Shown one piece after another: positions 44,184 to 53,981 of a stretch of 64,000 bases of DNA. The notes under the pieces were generated by a model. The model made no database searches and was not told where the DNA came from. It saw nothing but the letters and a program-made list of their open reading frames with translations. The number at the start of each line of letters is the position of its first letter. Positions within the stretch are counted from its first letter, which is position 1. The stretch lies in the NCBI GenBank assembly GCA_023442525.1, contig JAEZZA010000006.1, forward strand, positions 124,001 through 188,000, written 5' to 3'. The stretch comes from Bacteroidota bacterium. GTDB lineage: Bacteria > Bacteroidota > Bacteroidia > Bacteroidales > UBA10428. The position numbers and the translations under genes are program-made.

Positions 44184-44759
44184 ATGGCCGGTAAAGTTGT
44201 TATTGTTTCAGCCCCTTCGGGAGCGGGTAAAACAACCATAGTCAGGCATCTCATGTCAATCAGCGAACTGAAACTCGAGTTTTCAGTGTCGGCATGTACG
44301 CGTCCCATGCGAAACGGAGAGGTTGACGGAAAGGATTACCACTTCATGACTGTTGACAGGTTCAAATCATTGATTGATGATGATGCATTCGTTGAATGGG
44401 AAGAAGTATACAAGAATTCCTACTATGGAACATTGAAATCAGAAGTCGCCCGTATACACAAGAAGAACTATAATGTACTTTTCGATGTTGATGTAATGGG
44501 AGGTGTGAATCTGAAGGAGAAATATGCAGGCGATGCACTGGCAGTATTTATAATGCCGCCCTCTATCGATGCGTTAAAAGAACGCCTGATAAAAAGAGGC
44601 ACCGATTCCGAGGAAAAAATAGCAGGAAGGATTAACAAGGCTTCACTTGAATTAAAGTTTGCCAGGAAGTTTGATGTGGTTGTGGTAAATGATGACCTGG
44701 ATACAGCGCTCTGCGAAACCGAAAAACTGGTTGCAGAGTTTTTAAATGTTAAATTGTAA
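44184..44759 (+). CDS. gmk: Guanylate kinase
   Basis: Phosphorylates GMP to GDP with ATP. It has 191 residues, normal for the family. P-loop SAPSGAGKTTIV at 9-20, GMP-binding segment FSVSACTRPMRNGEVDGKDYHF near 34-55, VEWEEVYKNSYYGT near 73-86, and the LID region ending ERLIKRGTDSEEKIAGRI near 135-150. It follows yicC with 2 nt between and precedes nadD by 3 nt, so the three form one transcript linking RNA turnover, guanine nucleotides and NAD. Confidence 0.97.
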   Translation: MAGKVVIVSAPSGAGKTTIVRHLMSISELKLEFSVSACTRPMRNGEVDGKDYHFMTVDRFKSLIDDDAFVEWEEVYKNSYYGTLKSEVARIHKKNYNVLFDVDVMGGVNLKEKYAGDALAVFIMPPSIDALKERLIKRGTDSEEKIAGRINKASLELKFARKFDVVVVNDDLDTALCETEKLVAEFLNVKL

Positions 44760-44762
44760 AGC

Positions 44763-45332
44763 ATGAAGATTGGCCTTTATTTCGGTTCTTTCAATCCGGT
44801 TCACATAGGTCATATGGCAATAGCCAATTACATGGCTGGCTTTACTGCACTCAACCAGGTTTGGTTCGTAATAAGTCCACAGAATCCGTTTAAAAGAAGA
44901 ATTACATTGCTTGAAGATCACAAACGGCGGACTTTGCTTGAAATTGCCACTGAGGGCGACGACAGGTTCAGGGTTTGTGATATTGAATTCAGGCTTCCTA
45001 AACCGTCCTATACCGTTGATACCCTGGCTAATCTTAAAGAACTATATCCTTCGCATGAATTTATCCTGATCATGGGTTCCGACGGCCTTCCTACATTCAG
45101 AAAATGGAAGAATTACGAAGTCATAGAGCAGAATTACATGCGGTATGTATATCCGCGACCTGGTTTCCCTGTCGATCCGCAGGAACATCCCAACACATTT
45201 GTGGTTAATGCACCCATGATGGAGATTTCTTCGACCTTTATACGCGAAGCCCTGAGGGAACGCATCGATATCAGGCATTACCTGCCACATAAAGTACATG
45301 ATTATATAACTCAAATGCATTTTTATGAATAG
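44763..45332 (+). CDS. nadD: Nicotinate-nucleotide adenylyltransferase
   Basis: Converts nicotinate mononucleotide and ATP to deamido-NAD, the substrate of the NadE enzyme found at 3.6-5.2 kb. It has 189 residues. The nucleotidyl-transferase motif GSFNPVHIGHM holds HIGH at residues 14-17, and the second conserved segment is the ISSTFIRE near residue 160. The end overlaps the start of the antiporter gene by 8 nt. Confidence 0.95.
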   Translation: MKIGLYFGSFNPVHIGHMAIANYMAGFTALNQVWFVISPQNPFKRRITLLEDHKRRTLLEIATEGDDRFRVCDIEFRLPKPSYTVDTLANLKELYPSHEFILIMGSDGLPTFRKWKNYEVIEQNYMRYVYPRPGFPVDPQEHPNTFVVNAPMMEISSTFIREALRERIDIRHYLPHKVHDYITQMHFYE

Positions 45333-46293
45333 CACGGTTTGGAATATCGTTTTGTTAGCAGCCGGATTTGTATTATTGATCAAAGGAGCTGATTATCTGG
45401 TTATGGGTGCTTCGTCGCTTGCACGCCGATTTAAGGTTTCAGAATTGGTGATCGGATTAACAGTTGTTGCATTTGGAACATCAACACCAGAGTTGATAGT
45501 TAATCTGGTATCTGCATATAAGGGATTAAACGATGTAGCCTTCGGAAACATAATAGGAAGTAATGTCTTTAATTTGCTGTTTATACTTGGTCTTTCTGCC
45601 GCAATTCGACCGGTTAATGTTCAACGCTCGACTATTTTCAAAGAAATACCCTATTCCATCATTGCAGCCATAGTATTGCTATTACTCGCCAATGACCATC
45701 TTTATACTGATTCAAGGAATAATGCTGTCGGTACTATAGATGCATTAATACTTTTGTTTTTTTTCTCGCTTTTCCTGTTTTATGTATTCAAAAACATGAA
45801 AAGTGACAATCCGGATCTGAACGTCGAAAGGAACGAATATTCACTATTGGCCACTTTACTGTTCATAGCTGGCGGACTTGCCGCGCTGGTATTCGGAGGA
45901 AAGCTCTCAGTTGATAATGCTGTTGAAATTGCACACAGACTCGGAATAAGCGAAAGGATCATCGGACTTACCATAATTGCCGTCGGTACATCGCTTCCCG
46001 AACTGGCTACTTCGGCCGTTGCTGCCTATCGCAAAAACAGTGACATTGCAATAGGCAATGTAGTGGGCTCAAATATCTTTAACATATTTCTTGTACTCGG
46101 AGCCACGGCCCTGGTAAGACCTCTTCCGTATCAATTGAAATTTAACTATGATGCTACCTTCTTGATTGCTTCTACATTTCTGTTGCTCATGTTTACTTAC
46201 ACGGGGCGGAAGTCTGTACTTCAACGCTGGCAGGGCGCAGCACTCCTGCTTTGTTATATTGGATATACAGTCTGGTTGATTCTTGCTGAATAG
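45325..46293 (+). CDS. Calcium/sodium antiporter (CaCA family)
   Basis: An inner-membrane antiporter of 322 residues made of two inverted halves, each with an alpha-repeat: VAFGTSTPELIVNLVSA...GNIIGSNVFNLLFILG near 45-90, and VAVGTSLPELATSAVAAY...GNVVGSNIFNIFLVLG near 215-260. The two acidic, polar motifs bind cations. The substrate may be Ca2+, Na+ or K+; the family label does not settle it. It overlaps nadD by 8 nt. Confidence 0.92.
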   Translation: MNSTVWNIVLLAAGFVLLIKGADYLVMGASSLARRFKVSELVIGLTVVAFGTSTPELIVNLVSAYKGLNDVAFGNIIGSNVFNLLFILGLSAAIRPVNVQRSTIFKEIPYSIIAAIVLLLLANDHLYTDSRNNAVGTIDALILLFFFSLFLFYVFKNMKSDNPDLNVERNEYSLLATLLFIAGGLAALVFGGKLSVDNAVEIAHRLGISERIIGLTIIAVGTSLPELATSAVAAYRKNSDIAIGNVVGSNIFNIFLVLGATALVRPLPYQLKFNYDATFLIASTFLLLMFTYTGRKSVLQRWQGAALLLCYIGYTVWLILAE

Positions 46294-46308
46294 ATTCTCT
46301 TTGATTTC

Positions 46309-48144
46309 ATGGCACAACGGCTCTTATATATTCTTAAGTACTATTTATTCTGGATCGTTCTGTTTGTTTTGGCTAAAATAGCTTTCCTGTTTTACCAGTT
46401 CCACGAATCATTCTCGCTGGAAGCCATAACATGGTTCAGGATCATTGGTCATGGTCTGAAACTCGATCTGTCGATGGCCGGTTACCTGACACTGTTTCCT
46501 GCGCTCATTATTACATTCACCTCATTCAGTAGCTTCAAGTCTCCTTCTTTATTGATTAATACATATACTGCGATTGTCATTTTTATCTTTCTGGTTATTA
46601 CGTTTATTGATTTTGAAGCCTATAAATACTGGGGATCGCGACTCGACAGCGCTCCTTTGAGATTTCTCGACAAACCCGGTGAAACCCTGGCTTCCACCAG
46701 CGTAATAACCCTGATTATTTATATTACACTGCTGATTGTGCTGGTTTGGCTGTTATATGTATTCTACAAGAGAAAAATTGCAGTACATCTGCAAAAGTCG
46801 GCTGTTCCCGGCCTGAAAGGGTTGCCTGTATACCTGCTCACCACGCTTCTCCTCTTTATCCCCATTCGAGGGGGCCTTGGCGTTTCGCCAATTAATACGG
46901 GAAGTGTATATTTCAGTAAAATTCCTTTTGCCAATCATGCGGCGATTAATGTTGTCTGGAATTTCGGACAATCGCTGGTCGAAGGCAAGGAATCAAGTAA
47001 TCCTTATATATTCAGCAATGATACCAATTACACCGACGCACTTTTCGATTTATACTCCGACGAAGGGAATACTGTTCCCGTGCTGAAATTTAACCGGCCG
47101 AATATTATTCTGATTATTCTCGAATCGTTCTCGGCCAAGCTGATTGAGCCTCTTGGCGGGAAAGAAGATGTTACCCCTGAATTCAACAGGCTGTCCGGAG
47201 AGGGAATATTTTTCACCAATATCTTTTCCACCGATTCCCGAACCGATAAGGGAGTGGCATCCATATTAAGCGGGTACCCGGTTCTGGAACCGATTCCCAT
47301 TATGAGGTACACGGAAAAAACACAAAATCTGCCCTTTCTCACACGATCGCTTATCGACCACGGATACTATGTTTCATTCATGTACGGTGGCGATGTGGAT
47401 TTTGCCAATATGCGGTCATACCTTATCAATGCAGGAATAAACCGGATCACCAACCTGAACGATTTTCCGAAATCAATGAGGACCGGCAAATGGGGAGTCC
47501 CCGATCATTTGGTTTACGACCGCTTTTTCCTGGAGGTAGTAGCCGATACAGGAAAATGGTTCAGGATACTGCTTACCCTTTCGAATCACGAACCCTTTGA
47601 GATTCCCGGCCATCCAAAATTCGGGGATAATACACTGGTTGACCGTTTTTACAGTTCGGCTTACTATGCCGACAGTTGCCTGGGACAGTTCATTGACCGG
47701 TTCAGAGAAACTCCGTTGTGGGACAGCACCTTAATAGTACTCGTTGCCGATCATGGTACCAGGCTTCCCGAGTTCGATAATATTTTCGAGCCCCGGAAAC
47801 ATCATATACCGATGCTTTTTACAGGAGGGGCCGTACTGAAAGATAGCGTGGTAAGCAAAACCGGAACCCAGGCCGATCTGGCAATTACGCTGCTGAAGCA
47901 GACCGGTATCCGCGCTAACGGTTACATTCTGGGCAAGGACCTGTTGTCGCCGGGCTCTCAGTCGTTCGCATTTTATTCGATAAAAAACGGTATTGCCATG
48001 GTTAATGATTCCGGCGGATTCGGTTATGATTTCATTTCGAAGAGTATCAGCTATTCTTACGGAAGTATAGACACATCACACGTTTCAACGGCCAAAGCAT
48101 TTCAGCAGTATGTGTTCGATAATTACCTGAACCTCTCGAGGTGA
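46309..48144 (+). CDS. LTA synthase-family (alkaline phosphatase superfamily) membrane transferase
   Basis: A 611-residue inner-membrane enzyme with about five N-terminal helices and a periplasmic sulfatase-fold domain. Metal-site residues are visible at RPNIILIILESFSAKLIEPLGG near 263-284 (E272), the nucleophilic threonine in DSRTDKGVASILSGYPVLEP near 313, and the late VADHGTRLPE near 480. Relatives transfer glycerol phosphate or phosphoethanolamine head groups. Bacteroidota lack lipoteichoic acid, so the acceptor is probably lipid A or another glycolipid. It is 15 nt after the antiporter gene. A weak terminator candidate at 48131-48154 follows. Confidence 0.85.
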   Translation: MAQRLLYILKYYLFWIVLFVLAKIAFLFYQFHESFSLEAITWFRIIGHGLKLDLSMAGYLTLFPALIITFTSFSSFKSPSLLINTYTAIVIFIFLVITFIDFEAYKYWGSRLDSAPLRFLDKPGETLASTSVITLIIYITLLIVLVWLLYVFYKRKIAVHLQKSAVPGLKGLPVYLLTTLLLFIPIRGGLGVSPINTGSVYFSKIPFANHAAINVVWNFGQSLVEGKESSNPYIFSNDTNYTDALFDLYSDEGNTVPVLKFNRPNIILIILESFSAKLIEPLGGKEDVTPEFNRLSGEGIFFTNIFSTDSRTDKGVASILSGYPVLEPIPIMRYTEKTQNLPFLTRSLIDHGYYVSFMYGGDVDFANMRSYLINAGINRITNLNDFPKSMRTGKWGVPDHLVYDRFFLEVVADTGKWFRILLTLSNHEPFEIPGHPKFGDNTLVDRFYSSAYYADSCLGQFIDRFRETPLWDSTLIVLVADHGTRLPEFDNIFEPRKHHIPMLFTGGAVLKDSVVSKTGTQADLAITLLKQTGIRANGYILGKDLLSPGSQSFAFYSIKNGIAMVNDSGGFGYDFISKSISYSYGSIDTSHVSTAKAFQQYVFDNYLNLSR

Positions 48145-48184
48145 CATTTTTTTTATACCTTCGCCCCTTCAATAATATTTTCAG

Positions 48185-49144
48185 ATGACAATCAGTGGTT
48201 TTACGATGGGCAGAAACGCGCACAAGCTTTATTATCCGATGAAGCAGGCCGTAAAGAGTATCCTGCCAATTGTTGACGAATTTATAGTTGTTTTGGGCGA
48301 CAGTGACGCTGACGATAATACCAGGGCTGAAATTGAATCGATTGGCGATCCAAAGATCCGCATCATCGAAACAAAATGGGATATCGAAAAGTACCCCAGG
48401 GGAATGGAACACGCCCATCAGACCGATATTGCCAAATCGTATTGCAAAGGCGACTGGCTATTCTACCTCCAATCCGATGAGGTAATTCACGAAGATGATC
48501 TGCCCGTAATAAAGGCCCGGTGTGAAGAACTCGCCGGTGATAAAGAAGTGGAAGGATTACTTTTTAATTACCTTCATTTCTGGGGCGACTACAATCATAT
48601 TCAGAACAATCATTGCTGGTACAGGAAAGAAATACGGATCGTCCGGAATACACCAGATATTCACTCGTGGGTATCTGCACAGTCGTTCCGCAGAATTCCC
48701 GATTTCGACGGTATCAGCTACAGGCAGAAGGAAAACACTTTCAAACTTAAAGTAGCACAGGTTAATGCACGAGTATTCCATTACGGTTGGGTTCGCCCGC
48801 CCGCAGTGATGAACCGGAAAATTAAAGCATTCAATATCAATCACAGGGGAGTTAAAGTGGTTGAAGAACTTTCGCGTAACGAAGGCTTTAAGGGGAATTT
48901 CGACTATGGGAATATCAGTAAAATTCCCCGGTTTAAAGGAAATCATCCGGCTGTAATGAGTGAGTGGATGAGTAACTTCAACTGGAAAGACGACCTCAGA
49001 TACACCGGTACGCGACGGAGCCTCAACCGGATTAAAAGCAAGCACGACCGGTTTAAATATATACTGATCAGCTGGATTGAAAAAAACCTGCTGTTTGGAG
49101 CCCGATTGGGAGAACCCAAAAACTATATCCTCCTCAATCGTTGA
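48185..49144 (+). CDS. Glycosyltransferase-like protein (GT-A fold)
   Basis: A 319-residue cytoplasmic protein. The start ISGFTMGRNAHKLYYPMKQAVKSILP leads to the nucleotide-binding DEFIVVLGDSDADDNTRAEI and the metal-binding DWLFYLQSDEVIHEDD near 94-109, a DxD variant in which SDE replaces it. The rest includes LFNYLHFWGDYNHIQN and a C-terminal basic segment. These features fit a distant family 2 glycosyltransferase without an N-terminal membrane anchor. The substrate is unknown. It sits between an envelope transferase and an MsbA-like exporter, consistent with glycolipid or polysaccharide work. Confidence 0.75.
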   Translation: MTISGFTMGRNAHKLYYPMKQAVKSILPIVDEFIVVLGDSDADDNTRAEIESIGDPKIRIIETKWDIEKYPRGMEHAHQTDIAKSYCKGDWLFYLQSDEVIHEDDLPVIKARCEELAGDKEVEGLLFNYLHFWGDYNHIQNNHCWYRKEIRIVRNTPDIHSWVSAQSFRRIPDFDGISYRQKENTFKLKVAQVNARVFHYGWVRPPAVMNRKIKAFNINHRGVKVVEELSRNEGFKGNFDYGNISKIPRFKGNHPAVMSEWMSNFNWKDDLRYTGTRRSLNRIKSKHDRFKYILISWIEKNLLFGARLGEPKNYILLNR

Positions 49145-49193
49145 ATTGCATTTATTTAGGGTTTAATTTAGTACCCGGTTTATTTCAAATGAG

Positions 49194-51041
49194 ATGAAAG
49201 AATTTTTCAGGCTACTGCAGATATATATACCACCCTACAAAAAATACCTCGGGTTTAACTTTCTGTTTAATTTCCTCAGCGCGATTTTTGGCGTGTTTTC
49301 GCTTATAAGCATGATTCCCGTCCTTAAAATCCTTTTCGGACTTGAGGAAAGTGTTTACGGATATCAGAAATTGTCGGAAAATATATCGGGATTGTCCGAT
49401 TTCATCGAAGCTGTCAAGCATAATGTATATGCCTACATCACCCAAATGCGTGAAACACAAGGCGGTGATGTTGCACTTGTTTATATCGGAGTATTCCTAG
49501 TGTTGATGGTTTTTCTTAAAGTTGGCTTTTCATATCTCGGCAATTACGCTATAGTTACATTGCGAACTTCTGTTATCCGCGATATCCGGGATAAGATCTA
49601 CAAAAAAACTGTGTCGTTGCCAATCGGATTCTTTTCGGAAGAGAAGAAAGGCGACATCATTGCACGTATTACCGGCGATGTGCTGGAAGTGGAAGTATCC
49701 ATTATGAGTTCGCTCGATATGTTTTTCAAGAACCCTCCGATAATTATTGTATCGTTGGTCACCATGTTTATAATGAGCTGGCAGCTCACCATATTCGTTC
49801 TCGTTCTTTTTCCGGTGACTGGTGCGCTTATCGGGAGAATTGGAAAGTCGCTCAAGAAAAGTTCACTAAGGGGACAGAATAAGATGGGTGAATTGCTGAG
49901 TACGATTGAAGAGACTCTTTCAGGTCTCAGGATAATAAAAGGATTCAATGCCGAAAAGAAAATATACAACAGGTTTCATAAAGAAAATGAAGCTTACCGC
50001 AAGATAATGAGCCGTCTTTTGCGTCGCAGATACCTGGCTCACCCCCTGAGTGAGTTTATGGGTACTATGATAATCATTATCGTAATGTGGTACGGCGGGC
50101 ATCTGATCCTTAATTCAACCAGTTCGCTGGAACCCGCGCAATTCATTGTTTATCTGGCTGTATTCTACAGCGTGATCAATCCTGTAAAAGCATTCTCGCA
50201 GGAATATTACAGCATTCAGAAAGGTCTGGCCTCTATGGAAAGGATCAACCGGATACTTGATGTGGAGAATAATATTGTTGAAAAAAAGGATGCACTTCCG
50301 GTGACCGGTTTCAACCGTTCCATTGAATATCGCGATGTTTACTTCAAGTACCGTAACGAATACGTATTGAGCGACATTAACATCAAGCTGGAAAAGGGTA
50401 AGACAATAGCTCTTGTAGGTCATTCAGGATCGGGAAAATCAACATTTGTTGACCTGCTCCCCAGGTTTTATGACGTTGAAAAGGGGCAGATATTAATTGA
50501 CGGAAAAGATATAAGAGATCTGAAAATTGCTGACCTGCGTTCTTTGATGGGCATTGTAAACCAGGATCCGATACTTTTCAATGATACATTCTTCAACAAT
50601 ATTGCCTTTGGTGTGAATGAAGCCACCGAAGAGCAGGTTATAGCCGCAGCAAAAGTTGCTCATGCCCATGAATTTATTATGGCTACCGATGAAGGTTATA
50701 TGAGTATGGTTGGAGACAGGGGAAACAAGTTGTCGGGCGGCCAGCGTCAACGTATCAGTATTGCCCGGGCGGTTTTGAAAAACCCTCCGATTCTGATACT
50801 TGATGAAGCCACATCGGCACTTGATACGGAATCGGAAAAACTGGTACAGGATGCATTAATCAGGCTCATGGAAAACCGTACATCCATTGTAATTGCCCAC
50901 CGGCTTTCGACTATTATCCACGCCGATGAGATATTTGTACTCAGCAACGGAGTGATCACCGAGAGAGGCACACATGAACAATTACTGAACCTCAACGGTG
51001 AGTACACGAAATTCTATAATATGCAGTTCTTCGGTAACTGA
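49194..51041 (+). CDS. MsbA-like lipid/polysaccharide ABC exporter
   Basis: A 615-residue half-transporter with six N-terminal membrane helices (about 20-320) and one ATPase domain (about 365-615). Walker A GHSGSGKST is near 409-417, the Q-loop NQDPILFND near 456, the signature LSGGQRQRISIARAV near 511-525, and Walker B ILILDEATSALD near 530-541. It functions as a homodimer flipping lipids such as lipid A core. Its stop codon abuts the stop codon of purB on the other strand with no base between. Confidence 0.9.
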   Translation: MKEFFRLLQIYIPPYKKYLGFNFLFNFLSAIFGVFSLISMIPVLKILFGLEESVYGYQKLSENISGLSDFIEAVKHNVYAYITQMRETQGGDVALVYIGVFLVLMVFLKVGFSYLGNYAIVTLRTSVIRDIRDKIYKKTVSLPIGFFSEEKKGDIIARITGDVLEVEVSIMSSLDMFFKNPPIIIVSLVTMFIMSWQLTIFVLVLFPVTGALIGRIGKSLKKSSLRGQNKMGELLSTIEETLSGLRIIKGFNAEKKIYNRFHKENEAYRKIMSRLLRRRYLAHPLSEFMGTMIIIIVMWYGGHLILNSTSSLEPAQFIVYLAVFYSVINPVKAFSQEYYSIQKGLASMERINRILDVENNIVEKKDALPVTGFNRSIEYRDVYFKYRNEYVLSDINIKLEKGKTIALVGHSGSGKSTFVDLLPRFYDVEKGQILIDGKDIRDLKIADLRSLMGIVNQDPILFNDTFFNNIAFGVNEATEEQVIAAAKVAHAHEFIMATDEGYMSMVGDRGNKLSGGQRQRISIARAVLKNPPILILDEATSALDTESEKLVQDALIRLMENRTSIVIAHRLSTIIHADEIFVLSNGVITERGTHEQLLNLNGEYTKFYNMQFFGN

Positions 51042-52385
51042 TTATACGCCGGTGTAATTGAACGGAGAAAGTGCTTTTAACTCCTCCTTTACCGAATCTT
51101 TAATATTGAGCGAATCAATAAATGAATGCAGATCGTCGCGGGTGATGACCTTGTTGGTTCGGGTCAGATCTTTCAGTGCCTCATAGGGATTGGGATATCC
51201 CTCCCTCCTCAGAATGGTTTGCATGGCCTCTGATACCACAATCCAGTTGGCTTCGAGATCTCTATCGAGAGCCTGGCTGTTGAGAACCAGCTTATCGAGT
51301 CCTTTTAACAAAGCCTTCAGTGCAATAACCGTGTGAGCAAAAGGAACGCCAATATTTCTCAGTACTGTTGAATCGGTGAGATCTCTTTGTAACCGTGAAA
51401 CGGGAAGCTTGGCCGACAGAAATTCAAAAATGGCATTAGCCATCCCCAGGTTCCCCTCGGAATTTTCAAAATCGATGGGATTCACCTTATGAGGCATGGC
51501 TGATGAACCTACTTCGCCTTCACGGATCTTCTGTTTGAAATATTCCATGGAAATGTAAGTCCAGAAATCCCTGTCAAGGTCAATCAGTATTGTGTTAATG
51601 CGCTTCATGCAATCAAACAGAGCGCCCATGTTGTCGTAATGCTCAATCTGGGTTGTGATTTGTAACCGGTTCAACCCAAGAACATCATTCACAAAATGGT
51701 TTGCAAATTCAACCCAGTCGACCCCGGGATAGGCGGCCGCGTGAGCGTTGAAATTACCGGTTGCACCTCCGAATTTTGCCGAAAAAGGGATCTCTTTAAG
51801 TTGTTTTACCTGGTTATTTATCCGTTCAATAAATACTCGCACTTCTTTTCCAAGGCGTGTAGGAGATGCTGGCTGCCCATGAGTGCGGGCAAGCATGGGA
51901 ATGTCTTTCCATTCGCTGGCAAGTTCTGTCAGACGGTCGGTTACTTTATCAAGCAAAGGCAGGTAAATTTCATGAACTGCCATTTTGAGTGTAAGTGGAA
52001 CTGCAGTGTTATTAATATCCTGGGAGGTAAGTCCGAAATGAATGAATTCCCGGTATTTTGAAAAATCCAGCTCATCAAACCGGCTCTTGAGAAAATATTC
52101 AACAGCTTTTACGTCGTGATTGGTTACTTTCTCCAAATCCTTAATTTTCCGGGCATCGGCAATTGAAAAAATCCTGTATATACCCCGAAGCAATTCAAAG
52201 TCGGTACCCCTGAATTCACTTAACTGCCTGAGTGGCAGTTCACATAACGAAATGAAGTATTCAACCTCAACCTGCACGCGATATTTGATCAGCGCAAATT
52301 CCGAAAAATAGCGGTCGAGATCCTCCGTAATACTCCTGTATCGGCCATCGACAGGGGAAATAGCAGTCAGATTTGTAAGTTCCAT
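51042..52385 (-). CDS. purB: Adenylosuccinate lyase
   Basis: Acts twice in purine synthesis: it splits SAICAR to AICAR and adenylosuccinate to AMP, releasing fumarate. At 447 residues it resembles the long E. coli type. The start MELTNLTAISPVDGRYRSITEDLDRYFSE is typical. Conserved segments are HFGLTSQDINNTAVPL near 110-125, MLARTHGQPASPTRLGKE near 160-177, and the mobile catalytic loop GSSAMPHKVNPIDFENSEGN near 285-305. It is divergent from nfeD with 161 bp between start codons and convergent with the MsbA-like gene. Confidence 0.97.
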   Translation of the reverse strand: MELTNLTAISPVDGRYRSITEDLDRYFSEFALIKYRVQVEVEYFISLCELPLRQLSEFRGTDFELLRGIYRIFSIADARKIKDLEKVTNHDVKAVEYFLKSRFDELDFSKYREFIHFGLTSQDINNTAVPLTLKMAVHEIYLPLLDKVTDRLTELASEWKDIPMLARTHGQPASPTRLGKEVRVFIERINNQVKQLKEIPFSAKFGGATGNFNAHAAAYPGVDWVEFANHFVNDVLGLNRLQITTQIEHYDNMGALFDCMKRINTILIDLDRDFWTYISMEYFKQKIREGEVGSSAMPHKVNPIDFENSEGNLGMANAIFEFLSAKLPVSRLQRDLTDSTVLRNIGVPFAHTVIALKALLKGLDKLVLNSQALDRDLEANWIVVSEAMQTILRREGYPNPYEALKDLTRTNKVITRDDLHSFIDSLNIKDSVKEELKALSPFNYTGV

Positions 52386-52474
52386 AATTAAGCATTGGTA
52401 ACACGAAGATAGGAATTTCAGGTAAAATAGGAGTCAGGCATAAATTATGTATATAATGTGATATGCAGTAAAGG

Positions 52475-52507
52475 TTTGATCCGGCTTCAAAAATTCTTGT
52501 ATTTTTG
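52475..52507 (+). promoter_or_regulatory. nfeD promoter
   Basis: TTTG at 52475-52478, a 21-nt spacer, and TATTTTTG at 52500-52507. Transcription from it starts beyond the ATG at 52505 and so favours the ATG at 52547 for nfeD. Confidence 0.75.
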
Positions 52508-52546
52508 TTCAATGTTCTGCTGTTTCAACCGTTATTAAAATACACC

Positions 52547-53971
52547 ATGCGAACAATAACATTTCTGAGAAAACTCTGTATTCTGGTTCCTGCATTGCTT
52601 TTGCTTACAGCTGCCAAGACCGATAAAAATAATCTGCCGCAGGTAGATCATTCAAAGACTGTTGTTTATGTTTTTGAAATCCGGGATGATATCGGCAAGC
52701 CGTCATGGCGGGTGATGAGGGAAGCTTTTGCTGAAGCAGAGGCTCTTAAAGCCAATTATATATTGCTACACCTGAACACCTACGGTGGTATGGTTAACAT
52801 AGCCGATTCAATGCGTACCCGGATACTCAACAGCCGCATACCTGTGCTGGCTTTCATTGATAACCAGGCTATTTCGGCTGGTGCTTTGATATCAATAGCA
52901 TGCGACAGCATTTACATTCGCAGGGGAGGTAACATTGGTGCCGCAACCGTGGTGGATCAGACCGGCTCGGTAGTACCCGACAAATACCAGTCGTTTATGC
53001 GAGCTACCATGCGCGCCACTGCCGAAGCACATGGTAAGGACACCATTGTTAAGGGAAACGATACGATAATTAAATGGAGGAGGGATCCGCGCATTGCGGA
53101 AGCCATGGTAGACCCCACGATTGTGGCCGAAGGAATTGACGATTCAACCAAAGTACTCACCCTGACGGCCGAAGAGGCTCTTGCCAATGGTTATTGCGAA
53201 GGACTTGCAAATAGTATTCCCGAAGTTCTCAAAGTTGCAGGTATAACTGAATATGAACTGGTGACCTATACACCGTCGGGAGTCGACCGTATTATTAACT
53301 TTCTTTTAAGCTCTGTAGTTCAAGGAATTCTGATCATGCTGATGATAGGGGGTATTTATTTTGAAATGCAGGCACCCGGTATCGGTTTTCCCCTTATATT
53401 GGCTCTGGCAGCAGCTTTGTTGTATTTTGCCCCGTTATATCTGGAGGGGCTGGCTGAACATTGGGAAATACTATTGTTCCTGGCCGGTATAGCGCTGATA
53501 CTTGTTGAGATATTCGTGATTCCGGGATTCGGTGTTGCAGGTGTCTCGGGAATAGTTCTGGTTGTAACCGGTCTCACACTCAGTTTAATTGATAATATCT
53601 CGTTCCGTTTCGAAGGTATTTCTGCTCTTTCACAGTTATCAAGGGCGTTTTTCACGGTAATTATTGCAGTATTTATGACTTTTGTGGTGGCTATTTTGGG
53701 TACAAAACGATTTGCATTTTCAAAGGCTATGTCGGGTCTTTCACTCAGCTCGGTTCAGGATCCGGCCAAGGGATTTGTGAGTATCGACACCAGGCAGAAA
53801 GAGATGGTAGGGAAATCGGGCGTTGCTGCAACTGTACTCAGGCCTTCAGGAAAGATAGAAATTGATGGGGAACTGTTTGATGCCTGTTCCGATATTGGTT
53901 TTATCCAGAAAGGCGAAGAAGTAAAAGTGATACGCGACGAAGCCGGTCAGTTGTACGTAGTTAAAGCATGA
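52547..53971 (+). CDS. NfeD-family membrane-bound ClpP-class serine protease
   Basis: A 474-residue protein. Signal-anchor LCILVPALLLLTA, then a ClpP/SppA-like protease domain (about 35-245) with the catalytic serine in IDNQAISAGALISIACD near residue 109, four or five membrane helices at about 255-400, and a C-terminal NfeD OB-fold domain (SGVAATVLRPSGKIEIDGELFDACSD...). NfeD proteins partner with stomatin/FloA-type membrane organisers. No stomatin gene is beside it here. Another ATG 42 nt upstream is unlikely because the promoter lies over it. Ten bases before mltG. Confidence 0.88.
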   Translation: MRTITFLRKLCILVPALLLLTAAKTDKNNLPQVDHSKTVVYVFEIRDDIGKPSWRVMREAFAEAEALKANYILLHLNTYGGMVNIADSMRTRILNSRIPVLAFIDNQAISAGALISIACDSIYIRRGGNIGAATVVDQTGSVVPDKYQSFMRATMRATAEAHGKDTIVKGNDTIIKWRRDPRIAEAMVDPTIVAEGIDDSTKVLTLTAEEALANGYCEGLANSIPEVLKVAGITEYELVTYTPSGVDRIINFLLSSVVQGILIMLMIGGIYFEMQAPGIGFPLILALAAALLYFAPLYLEGLAEHWEILLFLAGIALILVEIFVIPGFGVAGVSGIVLVVTGLTLSLIDNISFRFEGISALSQLSRAFFTVIIAVFMTFVVAILGTKRFAFSKAMSGLSLSSVQDPAKGFVSIDTRQKEMVGKSGVAATVLRPSGKIEIDGELFDACSDIGFIQKGEEVKVIRDEAGQLYVVKA

Positions 53972-53981
53972 TCCCAGGTTT

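Noticed and set aside
48131..48154. Terminator after the LTA synthase-like gene
   Set aside because: A run of eight Ts exists, but the preceding stem (ACCT-CTCG-AGGT) is only 4 bp and lies inside the final codons. Too weak to list as a terminator.
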